A DNA stretch of 64,000 nt, taken from Pseudoxanthomonas sp. Root65 (GTDB lineage Bacteria; Pseudomonadota; Gammaproteobacteria; Xanthomonadales; Xanthomonadaceae). Both the position numbers and the translations under genes were made by a program. Positions 56,686-64,000 of the stretch are shown in pieces (position 1 is the first letter of the stretch; each line of letters starts with the position of its first letter). The DNA lies in NCBI RefSeq assembly GCF_001427635.1, contig NZ_LMHA01000001.1, positions 1,469,414-1,533,413 on the forward strand, read 5' to 3'. The notes under the pieces were generated by a model, which worked only from the letters and a program-made list of their open reading frames with translations, searched no databases and was not told the DNA's origin.

Positions 56686-56703
56686 TTAAGACCATCGTCT
56701 AAG
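56686..56703. promoter_or_regulatory. Candidate response-regulator binding site in the porin-acs intergenic region
   Basis: A near-perfect inverted repeat TTAAGAC-CATC-GTCTAAG (one mismatch) sits 138 bases before the acs ATG. LuxR/NarL-type response regulators often bind such short palindromes, and a gene for one lies beyond acs. The rest of the gap (56522-56841) shows no gene. Confidence 0.4.
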
Positions 56704-56841
56704 CCGGATGCTGCAATGCCGCACGCCGGTATGCGTCAAACTCGGTTCCTCGGATGCGTCGCCGTTGCCCTCGCGGGCGTGCGCCCGCCGCCCTCATTGA
56801 TCCAGAATCGACGCTTCACTTGAACGTCCCGGGAGGACCTC

Positions 56842-58785
<1,944 letters not shown>

Positions 58786-58801
58786 AGCAGCAGTGGGATA
58801 A

Positions 58802-58896
58802 GAGGAGTGAGAAGTGAGTAAAAGCAGAAGCCCTTCCATCCGACTATCCTGACGCCGCACCACTCACTCCTCACTCCTCCCCACTCACTTCTCGCT
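58802..58896. repeat. GAGTGAGAAGTGAGT inverted repeat between acs and the response regulator
   Basis: GGAGTGAGAAGTGAGT (58804-58819) is complementary to ACTCACTTCTCGCTTCC (58883-58899) and also to the intervening ACTCACTCCTCACTCC copies. The pair makes a large stem in the 116-base gap and may terminate acs or attenuate the regulator. Such AGTGAG-rich pairs recur in xanthomonad genomes. Confidence 0.65.
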
Positions 58897-58901
58897 TCCC
58901 C

Positions 58902-59570
58902 ATGCCCACCCTGCTGATCGCCGACGACCATCCGCTGTTCCGCGAAGCGCTTCGCGGTGCGGTGCAGCGCGTGATGCCCGGCGTGAAGCTGCACGAGGCC
59001 GACAGCGTCGACGCGCTGTACGTGCTGGTCGATGCGCATCCGGATGCGGACCTGCTGCTGATGGATCTCAACATGCCGGGCGCGCACGGTTTCAATGCGC
59101 TGGTACACTTGCGCGCCCTGCATCCGCAGCTGCCCGTGGTCATCGTGTCGGCGCGCGAAGAGCCGGCGGTGATGCGCCGCGCGCTGGACCACGGCGCGCT
59201 CGGTTTCATTCCCAAGTCCGCCGACTCGGACACCATCGGCCAGGCCATCGGTGCCGTGCTCGACGGTGAGCGCTGGGTACCGGACGAGGCGCACAACGCA
59301 CCGGTCACCAGCCGCGACGAGCAGGAAACCGCGCAGCGCCTGCGCGACCTCACGCCACAACAGTTCAAGGTGCTGCAGATGCTTGGCGCCGGCAGGCTCA
59401 ACAAGCAGATCGCCTACGACCTGGGCGTGTCCGAAGCCACCATCAAGGCCCACGTCACTGCCATCCTGCGCAAGCTGCACGTCACCAACCGCACCCAGGC
59501 GGTGCTGGCTGCCGGCCGCCTTGCGGTGGATCCGGACGGCATCGTGCTGCCGCCCGAAGAAGCGGAGTAA
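58902..59570 (+). CDS. LuxR/NarL-type response regulator, CrbR/ErdR-like
   Basis: A 222-residue two-component regulator. The receiver domain has the DD pair (IADDHPLF), the phosphoryl-acceptor Asp55 in LLMDLNMPG and conserved Lys105 in GFIPKS. The C-terminal LuxR HTH reads LTPQQFKVLQMLGAGRLNKQIAYDLGVSEATIKAHVTAIL. Regulators of this type next to acs (CrbR, ErdR) control acetate use in Vibrio and Pseudomonas, so it probably governs acs and perhaps the porin/transporter pair. The cognate kinase is not in the window. Confidence 0.87.
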   Translation: MPTLLIADDHPLFREALRGAVQRVMPGVKLHEADSVDALYVLVDAHPDADLLLMDLNMPGAHGFNALVHLRALHPQLPVVIVSAREEPAVMRRALDHGALGFIPKSADSDTIGQAIGAVLDGERWVPDEAHNAPVTSRDEQETAQRLRDLTPQQFKVLQMLGAGRLNKQIAYDLGVSEATIKAHVTAILRKLHVTNRTQAVLAAGRLAVDPDGIVLPPEEAE

Positions 59571-59589
59571 CCGACGATCCGCACGCGAC

Positions 59590-60045
59590 TCAGGGACGTG
59601 GCGCGCGCGTCCAGCCGACCACGATGTTCAGGTGACCAGGTTCGCGCTTGAGACGGAACGGACGTGCTTCCACGATGACGTCGCGGATCGCAAAGCCGAA
59701 CGCCAGCACGCCAGCGGTCAATCCGCCCGCAAGCAGCGGATTTAGCGGTACCGCAGCGCCGATCGGACTACCCAGCAGCGCCAGTCCCGCCACCACGCCC
59801 GCCACACCCACCGTCGACTCGGCGCACAGGCACAACGCAGTCCGCGTGGGTCCGCCCGTGCCCCGCTTGCGGTGTTGCGACAGCAGCCAGAGATCGCGCA
59901 CCAGTCCTTGCAGCAGGAGCAGGCAGGACGCCACCAGCAACAACGCGCCGATGCTCGCGGAGGTCGGCAAGCGGTCGCCCAGCAGGCCCACCACGGCGCC
60001 AAGCACCGGCACCAGCGCAAGTTCCACCTGCTCCGCTCGGGTCAT
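59590..60045 (-). CDS. Small membrane protein of unknown function
   Basis: A 151-residue protein with four hydrophobic segments (about residues 9-24, 32-52, 75-95 and 102-120) and a conserved-looking tail DVIVEARPFRLKREPGHLNIVVGW. It converges on the response regulator. Codon use is like the high-G+C backbone, unlike the cassettes to the right. No family recognised. Confidence 0.65.
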   Translation of the reverse strand: MTRAEQVELALVPVLGAVVGLLGDRLPTSASIGALLLVASCLLLLQGLVRDLWLLSQHRKRGTGGPTRTALCLCAESTVGVAGVVAGLALLGSPIGAAVPLNPLLAGGLTAGVLAFGFAIRDVIVEARPFRLKREPGHLNIVVGWTRAPRP

Positions 60046-60247
60046 CCAGGCGTCTCCTTCTTCGTGGTCGTGCGGGTCATACGGACCGGACGGTGCGTTG
60101 GATCACGGCGCGACCGCCCCGGCCCGGCACTCTGCCGTGCGGCGCCTGCGGTTCCCCGCAGACGGCGCGGTCATCGCCATGGGTGATCGCGTCCGGATGT
60201 CTGCGACAGGCTGGCCGGTTCCGAATCGGGCCAATCCGAGAGGCGGC
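60046..60247. other. Junction between chromosome backbone and cassette array
   Basis: About 200 high-G+C bases with no convincing gene. A small hairpin CTGCGGTTCCCCGCAG lies near 60147-60162. This should be the upstream region of the leftward membrane-protein gene, and its right end merges with the degenerate terminal attC. Confidence 0.45.
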
Positions 60248-60273
60248 GTCTGCTTGAGCTCTATTTTTTAGGC
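60248..60273 (-). repeat. Degenerate terminal attC remnant
   Basis: Reading leftward, GCCTAAA replaces the R'' core and AGCTCAAGCAGAC matches the adjacent attC arm, after which similarity is lost. This marks the decayed outer end of the array. Confidence 0.55.
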
Positions 60274-60735
60274 ATCATTGCCTGATGCCAGCGGGAACAG
60301 CTGGAAGTAGAAGCCAGCGTGCTCCCATGATGGGTCGTGCTTCATATGAAACTCCCAAAACCGCCTCTGCTCTTTGGCTAGCAATTCTTGAAGAATCTTG
60401 TCGGCCGCGTCCGGATCATAAACCCGGTATGCGAGCTCTCGAAAGCCGTTCCAAGTGCTGCGGGCCAAGAACAAGGCGTTGTAGCCCAGTATGGCTCGCT
60501 CAATCTCGTCGCCAATTTCAAATAGAAGCTTGCTCTCGTCTGGGCTAGGCATGCCTTGATCAGCGAGATCAACGGCATGCAGCGTCACCTCAAGATGCCA
60601 CGCAAAGATGTCCGTGTGTTCAAACGCCAGCAGTGCGTCGTTGACAACGACTACTTCCGGAAGACTGTCGCGTTCACCATTGAATAAGGTGTAGTGCGGA
60701 TCTGGCAACACGATGGTTACGGAATCTTCCGACAT
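60268..60735 (-). CDS. Integron cassette protein of unknown function
   Basis: A 155-residue soluble, acidic protein, the last cassette of the array. No signal peptide or membrane helix. A Trp/Phe-rich C-terminal part (RRFWEFHMKHDPSWEHAGFYF) suggests a folded domain. Its TAA stop is formed by the GCCTAA of the terminal attC remnant, as in many cassettes. Its ATG is only three bases from the attC to its right. I recognise no family. Confidence 0.7.
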   Translation of the reverse strand: MSEDSVTIVLPDPHYTLFNGERDSLPEVVVVNDALLAFEHTDIFAWHLEVTLHAVDLADQGMPSPDESKLLFEIGDEIERAILGYNALFLARSTWNGFRELAYRVYDPDAADKILQELLAKEQRRFWEFHMKHDPSWEHAGFYFQLFPLASGNDA

Positions 60736-60738
60736 GAT

Positions 60739-60797
60739 GCTTAGCGCCTGAATAATCCTCGCCGCGAAGCGACTTCGGCTTGAGTGAAATTATCGGC
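60739..60797 (-). repeat. attC site 1, degenerate
   Basis: The central stem CGCCGCGAAGCGAC and GGCTTGAGTGAA match the array consensus, but the outer cores have drifted: GCTTAGC on the left and TATCGGC on the right instead of GCCTAAC and GTTAGGC. Recombination here is probably impaired. Confidence 0.75.
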
Positions 60798-60840
60798 CCG
60801 ACCGCGTTTCCATGGGTGGTGGGCCAATCACCAGTCTGCA

Positions 60841-61047
60841 CTATCTGCGCCTGTTCGAGAGGATCCTGCCCAGGATGTACAGCAAAGCTCCCGTCACGCC
60901 CAAACCAGCGACAAGAAAGCTCCTGATCTCGTCGCTGGGTGAAGGGTCCTTGGCAAGTCCGGTCAGAAAAAGGAGTGTTGCTACCGCAACGAGTGCGAAC
61001 CCAGCTTTGCAGAACGCGTGGAGTGAATCGCCGGAGGAAATGTTCAT
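60841..61047 (-). CDS. Small integron cassette membrane protein
   Basis: A 68-residue protein starting at ATG 61045-61047 (MNISSGDS). Two hydrophobic segments, at about 13-30 and 43-61 (AGFALVAVATLLFLTGLA and FLVAGLGVTGALLYILG), end in a basic NRRR tail. GGACGACCAGAAAAA precedes it without a strong Shine-Dalgarno. The open frame continues upstream through the attC, giving attC-encoded sequence, so the shorter start is preferred. Function unknown. Confidence 0.65.
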   Translation of the reverse strand: MNISSGDSLHAFCKAGFALVAVATLLFLTGLAKDPSPSDEIRSFLVAGLGVTGALLYILGRILSNRRR

Positions 61048-61079
61048 TTTTTCTGGTCGTCCATGAAATTGAATGAGCG

Positions 61080-61139
61080 CCCCGCCACTTGCGTCGAGTC
61101 GACCCGCAAAGCGGGTTTGGCTTGAATGAATTGTTAGGC
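61080..61139 (-). repeat. attC site 2, one core degenerate
   Basis: The right core is GTTAGGC (61133-61139) and the central stem GACCCGCAAAGCGGGT is intact. The left end reads CCCCGCC where GCCTAAC is expected, so the recombination core facing the 60841 gene has been lost. Confidence 0.8.
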
Positions 61140-61385
61140 CGCTCGCCCGGAGCAAAGCTGACCGATGGGATATGAAACCCTGCAGTGCCGACACTCATAG
61201 GAAACCGTCGCTTTTGTTTTGTGGCCGTAGTCAAAGTCCAGGCCGTCCTGACGCCAACCGAACCCCTCGTTACGCGTAGCAATCTGACGCTCAAGCGGAC
61301 CAGAACACTTTGGGCAGAGCTTCTTGGCGAAGAGGAAGTAGCAAGTCTCTCGCCAAGTCATGGACATATCGAACTCAAACACCAC
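61134..61385 (-). CDS. Integron cassette zinc-ribbon-like protein
   Basis: An 83-residue soluble protein with two CxxC knuckles 34 residues apart: CPKC (near residue 24) and CRHC (near 65), enough to bind one zinc ion. No signal peptide or membrane helix. The stop TAA lies in the attC core (GCGGCCTAAC). Small zinc ribbons of this kind often bind nucleic acids or proteins; no family recognised. Confidence 0.7.
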   Translation of the reverse strand: MVFEFDMSMTWRETCYFLFAKKLCPKCSGPLERQIATRNEGFGWRQDGLDFDYGHKTKATVSYECRHCRVSYPIGQLCSGRAA

Positions 61386-61401
61386 GCCAAATCCCCTAGC
61401 G

Positions 61402-61461
61402 GCCTAACACCTGAGTTAAGCCGCGCCGCGAAGCGGCGTCGGCTTAAACTAATTGCTAGGC
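61402..61461 (-). repeat. attC site 3
   Basis: Cores GCCTAAC (61402-61408) and GCTAGGC (61455-61461) flank a stem with CCGCGCCGCGAAGCGGCG, a compensated variant of the array consensus. The CTAG in the right core supplies the stop of the gene at 61456. Confidence 0.88.
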
Positions 61462-61764
61462 CCCGTGCCAACGATCTTTAATGGTGATGGCAGTGCAAAC
61501 CAGAAGGGAGAGGAGCGTGGATCCGCCAGTTGCGCACAAGAAGAACAGGACAAACTCACCCTCATACCCCTCACGCATGACCCAAATCTGAGTGAAAAAA
61601 TCGACATATGCAATAAGAAGCCCCAGGAATGAAAGCAGGCCCATACCACCTAGAGCTGAGGCAGAATTGTGAAGAAAAGTGTACTTGCCATCTCCGATGT
61701 AGATTGCCCATGCGTTGATGGCAAGCACAAGCAGAACAATCAGAGCGAGGAGTGCGAGAGCCAT
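61456..61764 (-). CDS. Integron cassette membrane protein
   Basis: A 102-residue integral membrane protein. Three hydrophobic segments at about 2-22, 36-60 and 72-92 (ALALLALIVLLVLAINAW, GGMGLLSFLGLLIAYV, FVLFFLCATGGSTLLSLLVC). GGAGGAAG at suitable spacing decides ATG 61762-61764 over an upstream frame. The TAG stop lies in the attC core. No family recognised. Confidence 0.72.
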   Translation of the reverse strand: MALALLALIVLLVLAINAWAIYIGDGKYTFLHNSASALGGMGLLSFLGLLIAYVDFFTQIWVMREGYEGEFVLFFLCATGGSTLLSLLVCTAITIKDRWHGA

Positions 61765-61782
61765 CAGCTTGCTTCCTCCGGG

Positions 61783-61842
61783 GCCTAGCACCGGAATTAA
61801 GCCGACCCGCGAAGCGGGTTCGGCTTGAATGAATTATTAGGT
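61783..61842 (-). repeat. attC site 4
   Basis: Cores GCCTAGC (61783-61789) and ATTAGGT (61836-61842) with the consensus stem GACCCGCGAAGCGGGTTCGG between. The variant cores still fit the loose RYYYAAC/GTTRRRY pattern in part. Confidence 0.88.
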
Positions 61843-61844
61843 GG

Positions 61845-62279
61845 CTATTTGAGGGAGCGCAGAGCCGCCAACTCCGTTGAGTCTGGGGACCAAATATCGG
61901 AATCGCAATTTCCGATTTGAACATCACCAAGCGTCTTTGCAACGACTAGTACATTGTCTCCTGGCACTAACTTGACAAGGGGCATGTGATGCACAACATC
62001 AACGTCGTAGGTGTTGTAAAGATGCTTGGTGTAAAGCGCCAGCACTGTCTTAGGGTCGCCGCGAAATACTTCACGCACAATGTATCGGTAGGACAGTCGA
62101 TATGTGTCGCCCGTTACCAACGATGCGTCCGGCGGGAGGTCGCCAACGCCGGTGATGGTCGCAATAAAGACAGTGCTTGCACCTTGGTACGGGCTCTTGG
62201 ATGGATCTCCAATGCATGAGTTTGCTCTGGCTATCTGGGATGCGAGCAATAAGATCATCAGGACAAGCGAATGTTTCAT
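61845..62279 (-). CDS. Integron cassette exported protein, possibly NTR/TIMP-like
   Basis: A 144-residue exported protein. A signal peptide (about residues 1-20, ending ARA) puts Cys22 (NSCIGD) near the mature N-terminus, and a second Cys lies in GNCDSD near residue 125. The pattern VFIATITGV...YRYIVREVFRGDPKTVLALYT...PGDNVLVVAKTL resembles bacterial NTR (tissue-inhibitor-of-metalloproteinase-like) domains. ATG at 62277-62279 is used; a GTG inside the attC at 62285 would add two residues. Function unknown. Confidence 0.68.
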   Translation of the reverse strand: MKHSLVLMILLLASQIARANSCIGDPSKSPYQGASTVFIATITGVGDLPPDASLVTGDTYRLSYRYIVREVFRGDPKTVLALYTKHLYNTYDVDVVHHMPLVKLVPGDNVLVVAKTLGDVQIGNCDSDIWSPDSTELAALRSLK

Positions 62280-62283
62280 AGCC

Positions 62284-62343
62284 ACCTAACACCAGAATTA
62301 AGCCGACTCGCGAAGCGGGTTCGGCTTGAATGAATTGTTAGGC
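62284..62343 (-). repeat. attC site 5
   Basis: Cores ACCTAAC (62284-62290) and GTTAGGC (62337-62343), stem GACTCGCGAAGCGGGTTCGG. The gene at 62298-62795 reads through this site before stopping. Confidence 0.9.
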
Positions 62344-62795
62344 CCCGCCTCCCGCGTGGCCGGACCCAGCCTAATACGAATTCGAAATGCCGGGTCTCGA
62401 GCAAGCTCTTGCATCTCCGGTGACGCAGCCGAATCTTCCGTCGCAAGTAATCGACGTACATCTATGCCGTCAAAGATAGTTACCACAAGCCCTTCTGGAA
62501 CAACGTCAATCAAAATCTTTTCCTCGAAGACGGCGAGGTCAATTCCGCTTGTGCGATCCACTAGTTCTTGAATGTCTTTTGGCCAGCGCCCATACAAGCC
62601 ATGGAAGACACGGCAGGCCGCTGACACTTTAGTGGCTTCATCTAGAATCTTGATCTGCTTTTCAGTTAACTCGAACTGCGAGTAGCGATTCACAGTAGCC
62701 GTTACTTCAATTCCTGGCTCGGTCGCGCCGTATGAGATCGCAGGCAGGAGGAGTAACGCCAGTATTGTTATCTGTAATCTCACGAGGCTCTCCAT
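62298..62795 (-). CDS. Integron cassette exported protein with attC-encoded tail
   Basis: A 165-residue protein with a signal peptide (ILALLLLPAISYGA) and a mature, mostly helical domain including SAACRVFHGLYGRWPKDIQELVD. The reading frame enters attC site 5, and the last 14 residues or so (NNSFKPNPLRESA) are encoded by the recombination site itself. Such NNSFKPNPLR endings I associate with xanthomonad cassette proteins, and they could be added to any gene inserted in that frame. ATG 62793-62795 lies a few bases from the next attC. Function unknown. Confidence 0.7.
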   Translation of the reverse strand: MESLVRLQITILALLLLPAISYGATEPGIEVTATVNRYSQFELTEKQIKILDEATKVSAACRVFHGLYGRWPKDIQELVDRTSGIDLAVFEEKILIDVVPEGLVVTIFDGIDVRRLLATEDSAASPEMQELARDPAFRIRIRLGPATREAGPNNSFKPNPLRESA

Positions 62796-62799
62796 AGAG

Positions 62800-62859
62800 G
62801 CCTAACACCGGAATTAAGCCGACCCGCGAAGCGGGTTCGGCTTGAATGAATTGTTACGC
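62800..62859 (-). repeat. attC site 6
   Basis: Cores GCCTAAC (62800-62806) and GTTACGC (62853-62859) around the consensus stem. The variant right core has C in place of G. Confidence 0.9.
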
Positions 62860-62893
62860 CGCAGCCGGTTACAGCAAACGCCCGGTACATTAC

Positions 62894-63127
62894 TCAAGAA
62901 GCCCAGCATGTGCTCTCCGGAAGGCTGCCATCACGAAAGTGTCGCGCAACCTTAATTGCAGCGCGGTTGAAGAAGGCGTCCCGAGAGGGCTTGGTCATCT
63001 CGATAGCTTCGGTAACTTTGTTTAAGCGCAGCTCCCCCACCTCATCTGGGTAGGCGGTGTCATAGAAGCGAAAGAACGCCTCTCTCTCCGTCTCCGAGAT
63101 CTTGTCGATCAGAATGTAGAACGCCAA
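62894..63127 (-). CDS. Small integron cassette protein of unknown function
   Basis: A 77-residue soluble, charged protein (FYILIDKISETEREAFFRFYDTAYPDEVGELRLNK...). It probably starts at TTG 63125-63127, since GGGGAGAGG lies at good spacing and no ATG is nearby. The short gap to attC site 6 and the same orientation mark it as a separate cassette. No family recognised. Confidence 0.62.
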   Translation of the reverse strand: MAFYILIDKISETEREAFFRFYDTAYPDEVGELRLNKVTEAIEMTKPSRDAFFNRAAIKVARHFRDGSLPESTCWAS

Positions 63128-63144
63128 GTCGCCTCTCCCCTGCG

Positions 63145-63204
63145 GCCTAACACCGGAACTAAGCCGACCCGCGAAGCGGGTTCGGCTTGAATTAATTGTT
63201 AGGC
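63145..63204 (-). repeat. attC site 7
   Basis: Cores GCCTAAC (63145-63151) and GTTAGGC (63198-63204), consensus stem GACCCGCGAAGCGGGTTCGG. Confidence 0.92.
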
Positions 63205-63205
63205 C

Positions 63206-63544
63206 TCATGCCCGGAGATCCTCAGAGCCAGAGCGTGGACCGTCGCCAAGAACTAGGGGCACAATCGCCTTTGTTTCATCGGAGAACATAACCACCCAAG
63301 TAAAGTCAGGATTCTCCTTAGCCCAGAAGCTGTCCAGGTAGGCTAGCAGCATATTCTGGAGTGACAGAACGTCGTCGTCTCGAGCATCAGAAGCAATGGT
63401 CAGGGTTATGCCAAGCTCATTGAAGTAGCCCGCGAAATGATCCGAGGCGGAAGTGACGAACGGCCACTGCATGGCGATCGCCCGCACGCCTGCGACAACA
63501 CGATCTGCTAGCGCGGAATCTGGAAGTCCCTTTTGCTTGCTCAT
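63206..63544 (-). CDS. Integron cassette protein of unknown function
   Basis: A 112-residue soluble protein starting at ATG 63542-63544 (MSKQKGLPDS); GTG just upstream lies in the attC. Mixed alpha/beta pattern with ELGITLTIASDARDDDVLSLQNMLLAYL and a strand pair FTWVVMF...AIVPLVLGD. The stop is one base beyond attC site 7. No family recognised. Confidence 0.68.
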   Translation of the reverse strand: MSKQKGLPDSALADRVVAGVRAIAMQWPFVTSASDHFAGYFNELGITLTIASDARDDDVLSLQNMLLAYLDSFWAKENPDFTWVVMFSDETKAIVPLVLGDGPRSGSEDLRA

Positions 63545-63547
63545 GAG

Positions 63548-63607
63548 GCCTAACACCAGAATTAAGCCGACCCGCGAAGCGGGTTCGGCTTGAATGAATT
63601 GTTAGGC
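63548..63607 (-). repeat. attC site 8
   Basis: Cores GCCTAAC (63548-63554) and GTTAGGC (63601-63607), consensus stem GACCCGCGAAGCGGGTTCGG. Confidence 0.92.
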
Positions 63608-63886
63608 CGCAACCGACAAAACGCGACCTATCCCTTTGTTGCCATTCTCCCAGACTGTGAAATCAGAACCCACAGAAAAGTACTTAAGTGCATCTGGAAC
63701 TAGTAGCTGCACCGTGGCATAAAAGGTATCGCCGGGTCCAGGACTGTCCGCAAAAGTAAGGCGGGCTGACCAGTGCTCGTTGCCGATGCCAAGAATGGTG
63801 CGCCATTCACCAGATGCCAACGGAGTTGATCGACTGCCGGTCTCAATCGGTAGAAGATGGATCTCGGCAACAAAGTGAGCTTTCAT
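63602..63886 (-). CDS. Integron cassette protein resembling EF-Tu domain 3
   Basis: A 94-residue beta-rich protein. KAHFVAEIHLLPIETGSRSTPLASGEWRTIL, PGDTFYATVQLL and FTVWENGNKGIGRVL follow the strand order of the C-terminal barrel of elongation factor Tu (domain 3: EGGR...PGD...REGGxTVGxGxV) in a free-standing form, without GTPase or domain 2. The stop TAA is within the attC core. The resemblance is by pattern only. Role unknown. Confidence 0.65.
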   Translation of the reverse strand: MKAHFVAEIHLLPIETGSRSTPLASGEWRTILGIGNEHWSARLTFADSPGPGDTFYATVQLLVPDALKYFSVGSDFTVWENGNKGIGRVLSVAA

Positions 63887-63890
63887 TGCG

Positions 63891-63950
63891 GCCTAACACC
63901 AGAATTAAGCCGACCCGCGAAGCGGGTTCGGCTTGAATGAATTGTTAGGT
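63891..63950 (-). repeat. attC site 9
   Basis: Cores GCCTAAC (63891-63897) and GTTAGGT (63944-63950), consensus stem GACCCGCGAAGCGGGTTCGG. The most rightward complete site in the window. Confidence 0.92.
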
Positions 63951-64000
63951 TGCAACGCCGCCAAGCCTGCGCGCAACCGCTAGAACAATGATGGAGACAA
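63945..64000 (-). CDS. Partial cassette gene, C-terminus only
   Basis: Read on the minus strand, the last bases of the window translate as VSIIVLAVARRLGGVAT followed by TAA inside attC site 9. The hydrophobic run suggests the end of a small membrane protein. The start lies outside the window; too short for more. Confidence 0.45.
   Translation of the reverse strand, partial: VSIIVLAVARRLGGVAT

Larger units (their letters stand above)
60248..64000 (-). mobile_element. Distal end of a chromosomal integron gene-cassette array (or CALIN)
   Basis: Nine roughly 60-base attC sites at about 320-520-base intervals, each bounded by GCCTAAC/GTTAGGC-type core sites, separate ten small genes that all read leftward. 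Base composition drops (about 48% G+C in a 60-base sample at 61681-61740, by hand) against the high-G+C backbone. In integrons cassette genes read away from attI, so attI and the integrase should lie to the right of the window; neither is visible here. Without that proof the array could also be an integrase-less attC cluster. Confidence 0.93.

Noticed and set aside
60248..64000. A possible CRISPR array (repeated roughly 60-base units)
   Set aside because: The spacers are 260-460 bases and contain genes. Repeats are bounded by GTTRRRY/RYYYAAC cores with an internal stem, the attC design, and no cas genes are present.

Overview
The window is a piece of a high-G+C gammaproteobacterial chromosome, most likely Xanthomonadaceae and possibly Pseudoxanthomonas or a close relative. 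The signs are gene neighbourhoods and protein types typical of xanthomonads (glyQ/glyS, tatABC, tamA/tamB, an S46 peptidase, a BPSS1780-type membrane protein, paired inverted repeats between genes) and a cassette array whose attC sites encode the NNSFKPNPLR-type tail I associate with xanthomonad integron cassettes. The genus is an inference; no rRNA gene is present and I found no tRNA gene.

Regions 1-25.9 kb: mostly housekeeping. The 3' part of mnmG is followed by an S46 peptidase with a coupled small Cys-rich protein. A minus-strand operon tamA-tamB-winged-helix protein comes next. Then come glyQ and glyS (glyS carries a low-G+C in-frame segment), a class I amidotransferase, a membrane protein, tatABC, a SYLF lipid-binding protein, hemH with an alpha/beta hydrolase, a YgjP-type metallopeptidase, rdgC, ttcA and small conserved proteins.

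Region 26-34.4 kb: accessory in character. A LuxI/FeeM-like acyltransferase lies behind a candidate sigma-54 promoter and converges on a LuxR-type regulator. That regulator is divergent from six same-strand genes, all with export signals and none with a recognised function; two are clear paralogues and two carry Ala/Gln/Arg-rich helical segments.

Region 34.4-60 kb: plsB, a lipoprotein, pyrF with a possible structured RNA or terminator downstream, a class B-like HAD phosphatase lipoprotein, yceH, a VOC protein, rep helicase, three tandem Sel1-like secreted paralogues, tdk, a transmembrane Ser/Thr kinase with TPR-type C-terminus coupled to an ECF sigma factor lacking the usual acidic region-2 motif, mutM, an ABC ATPase, an EF-hand protein and a tautomerase. 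An acetate/organic-acid locus follows: MHS transporter, DcaP-like porin, divergent acs, and a CrbR/ErdR-like response regulator.

Region 60.25-64 kb: the distal end of a chromosomal integron (or an integrase-less attC cluster). Nine roughly 60-base attC sites plus a terminal remnant separate ten small, lower-G+C cassettes, all on the minus strand. The orientation predicts that intI/attI, if present, lies beyond the right edge. The cassettes encode mostly unknown proteins, including a zinc-ribbon protein, small membrane proteins, exported proteins and a possible free-standing EF-Tu domain-3-like barrel.
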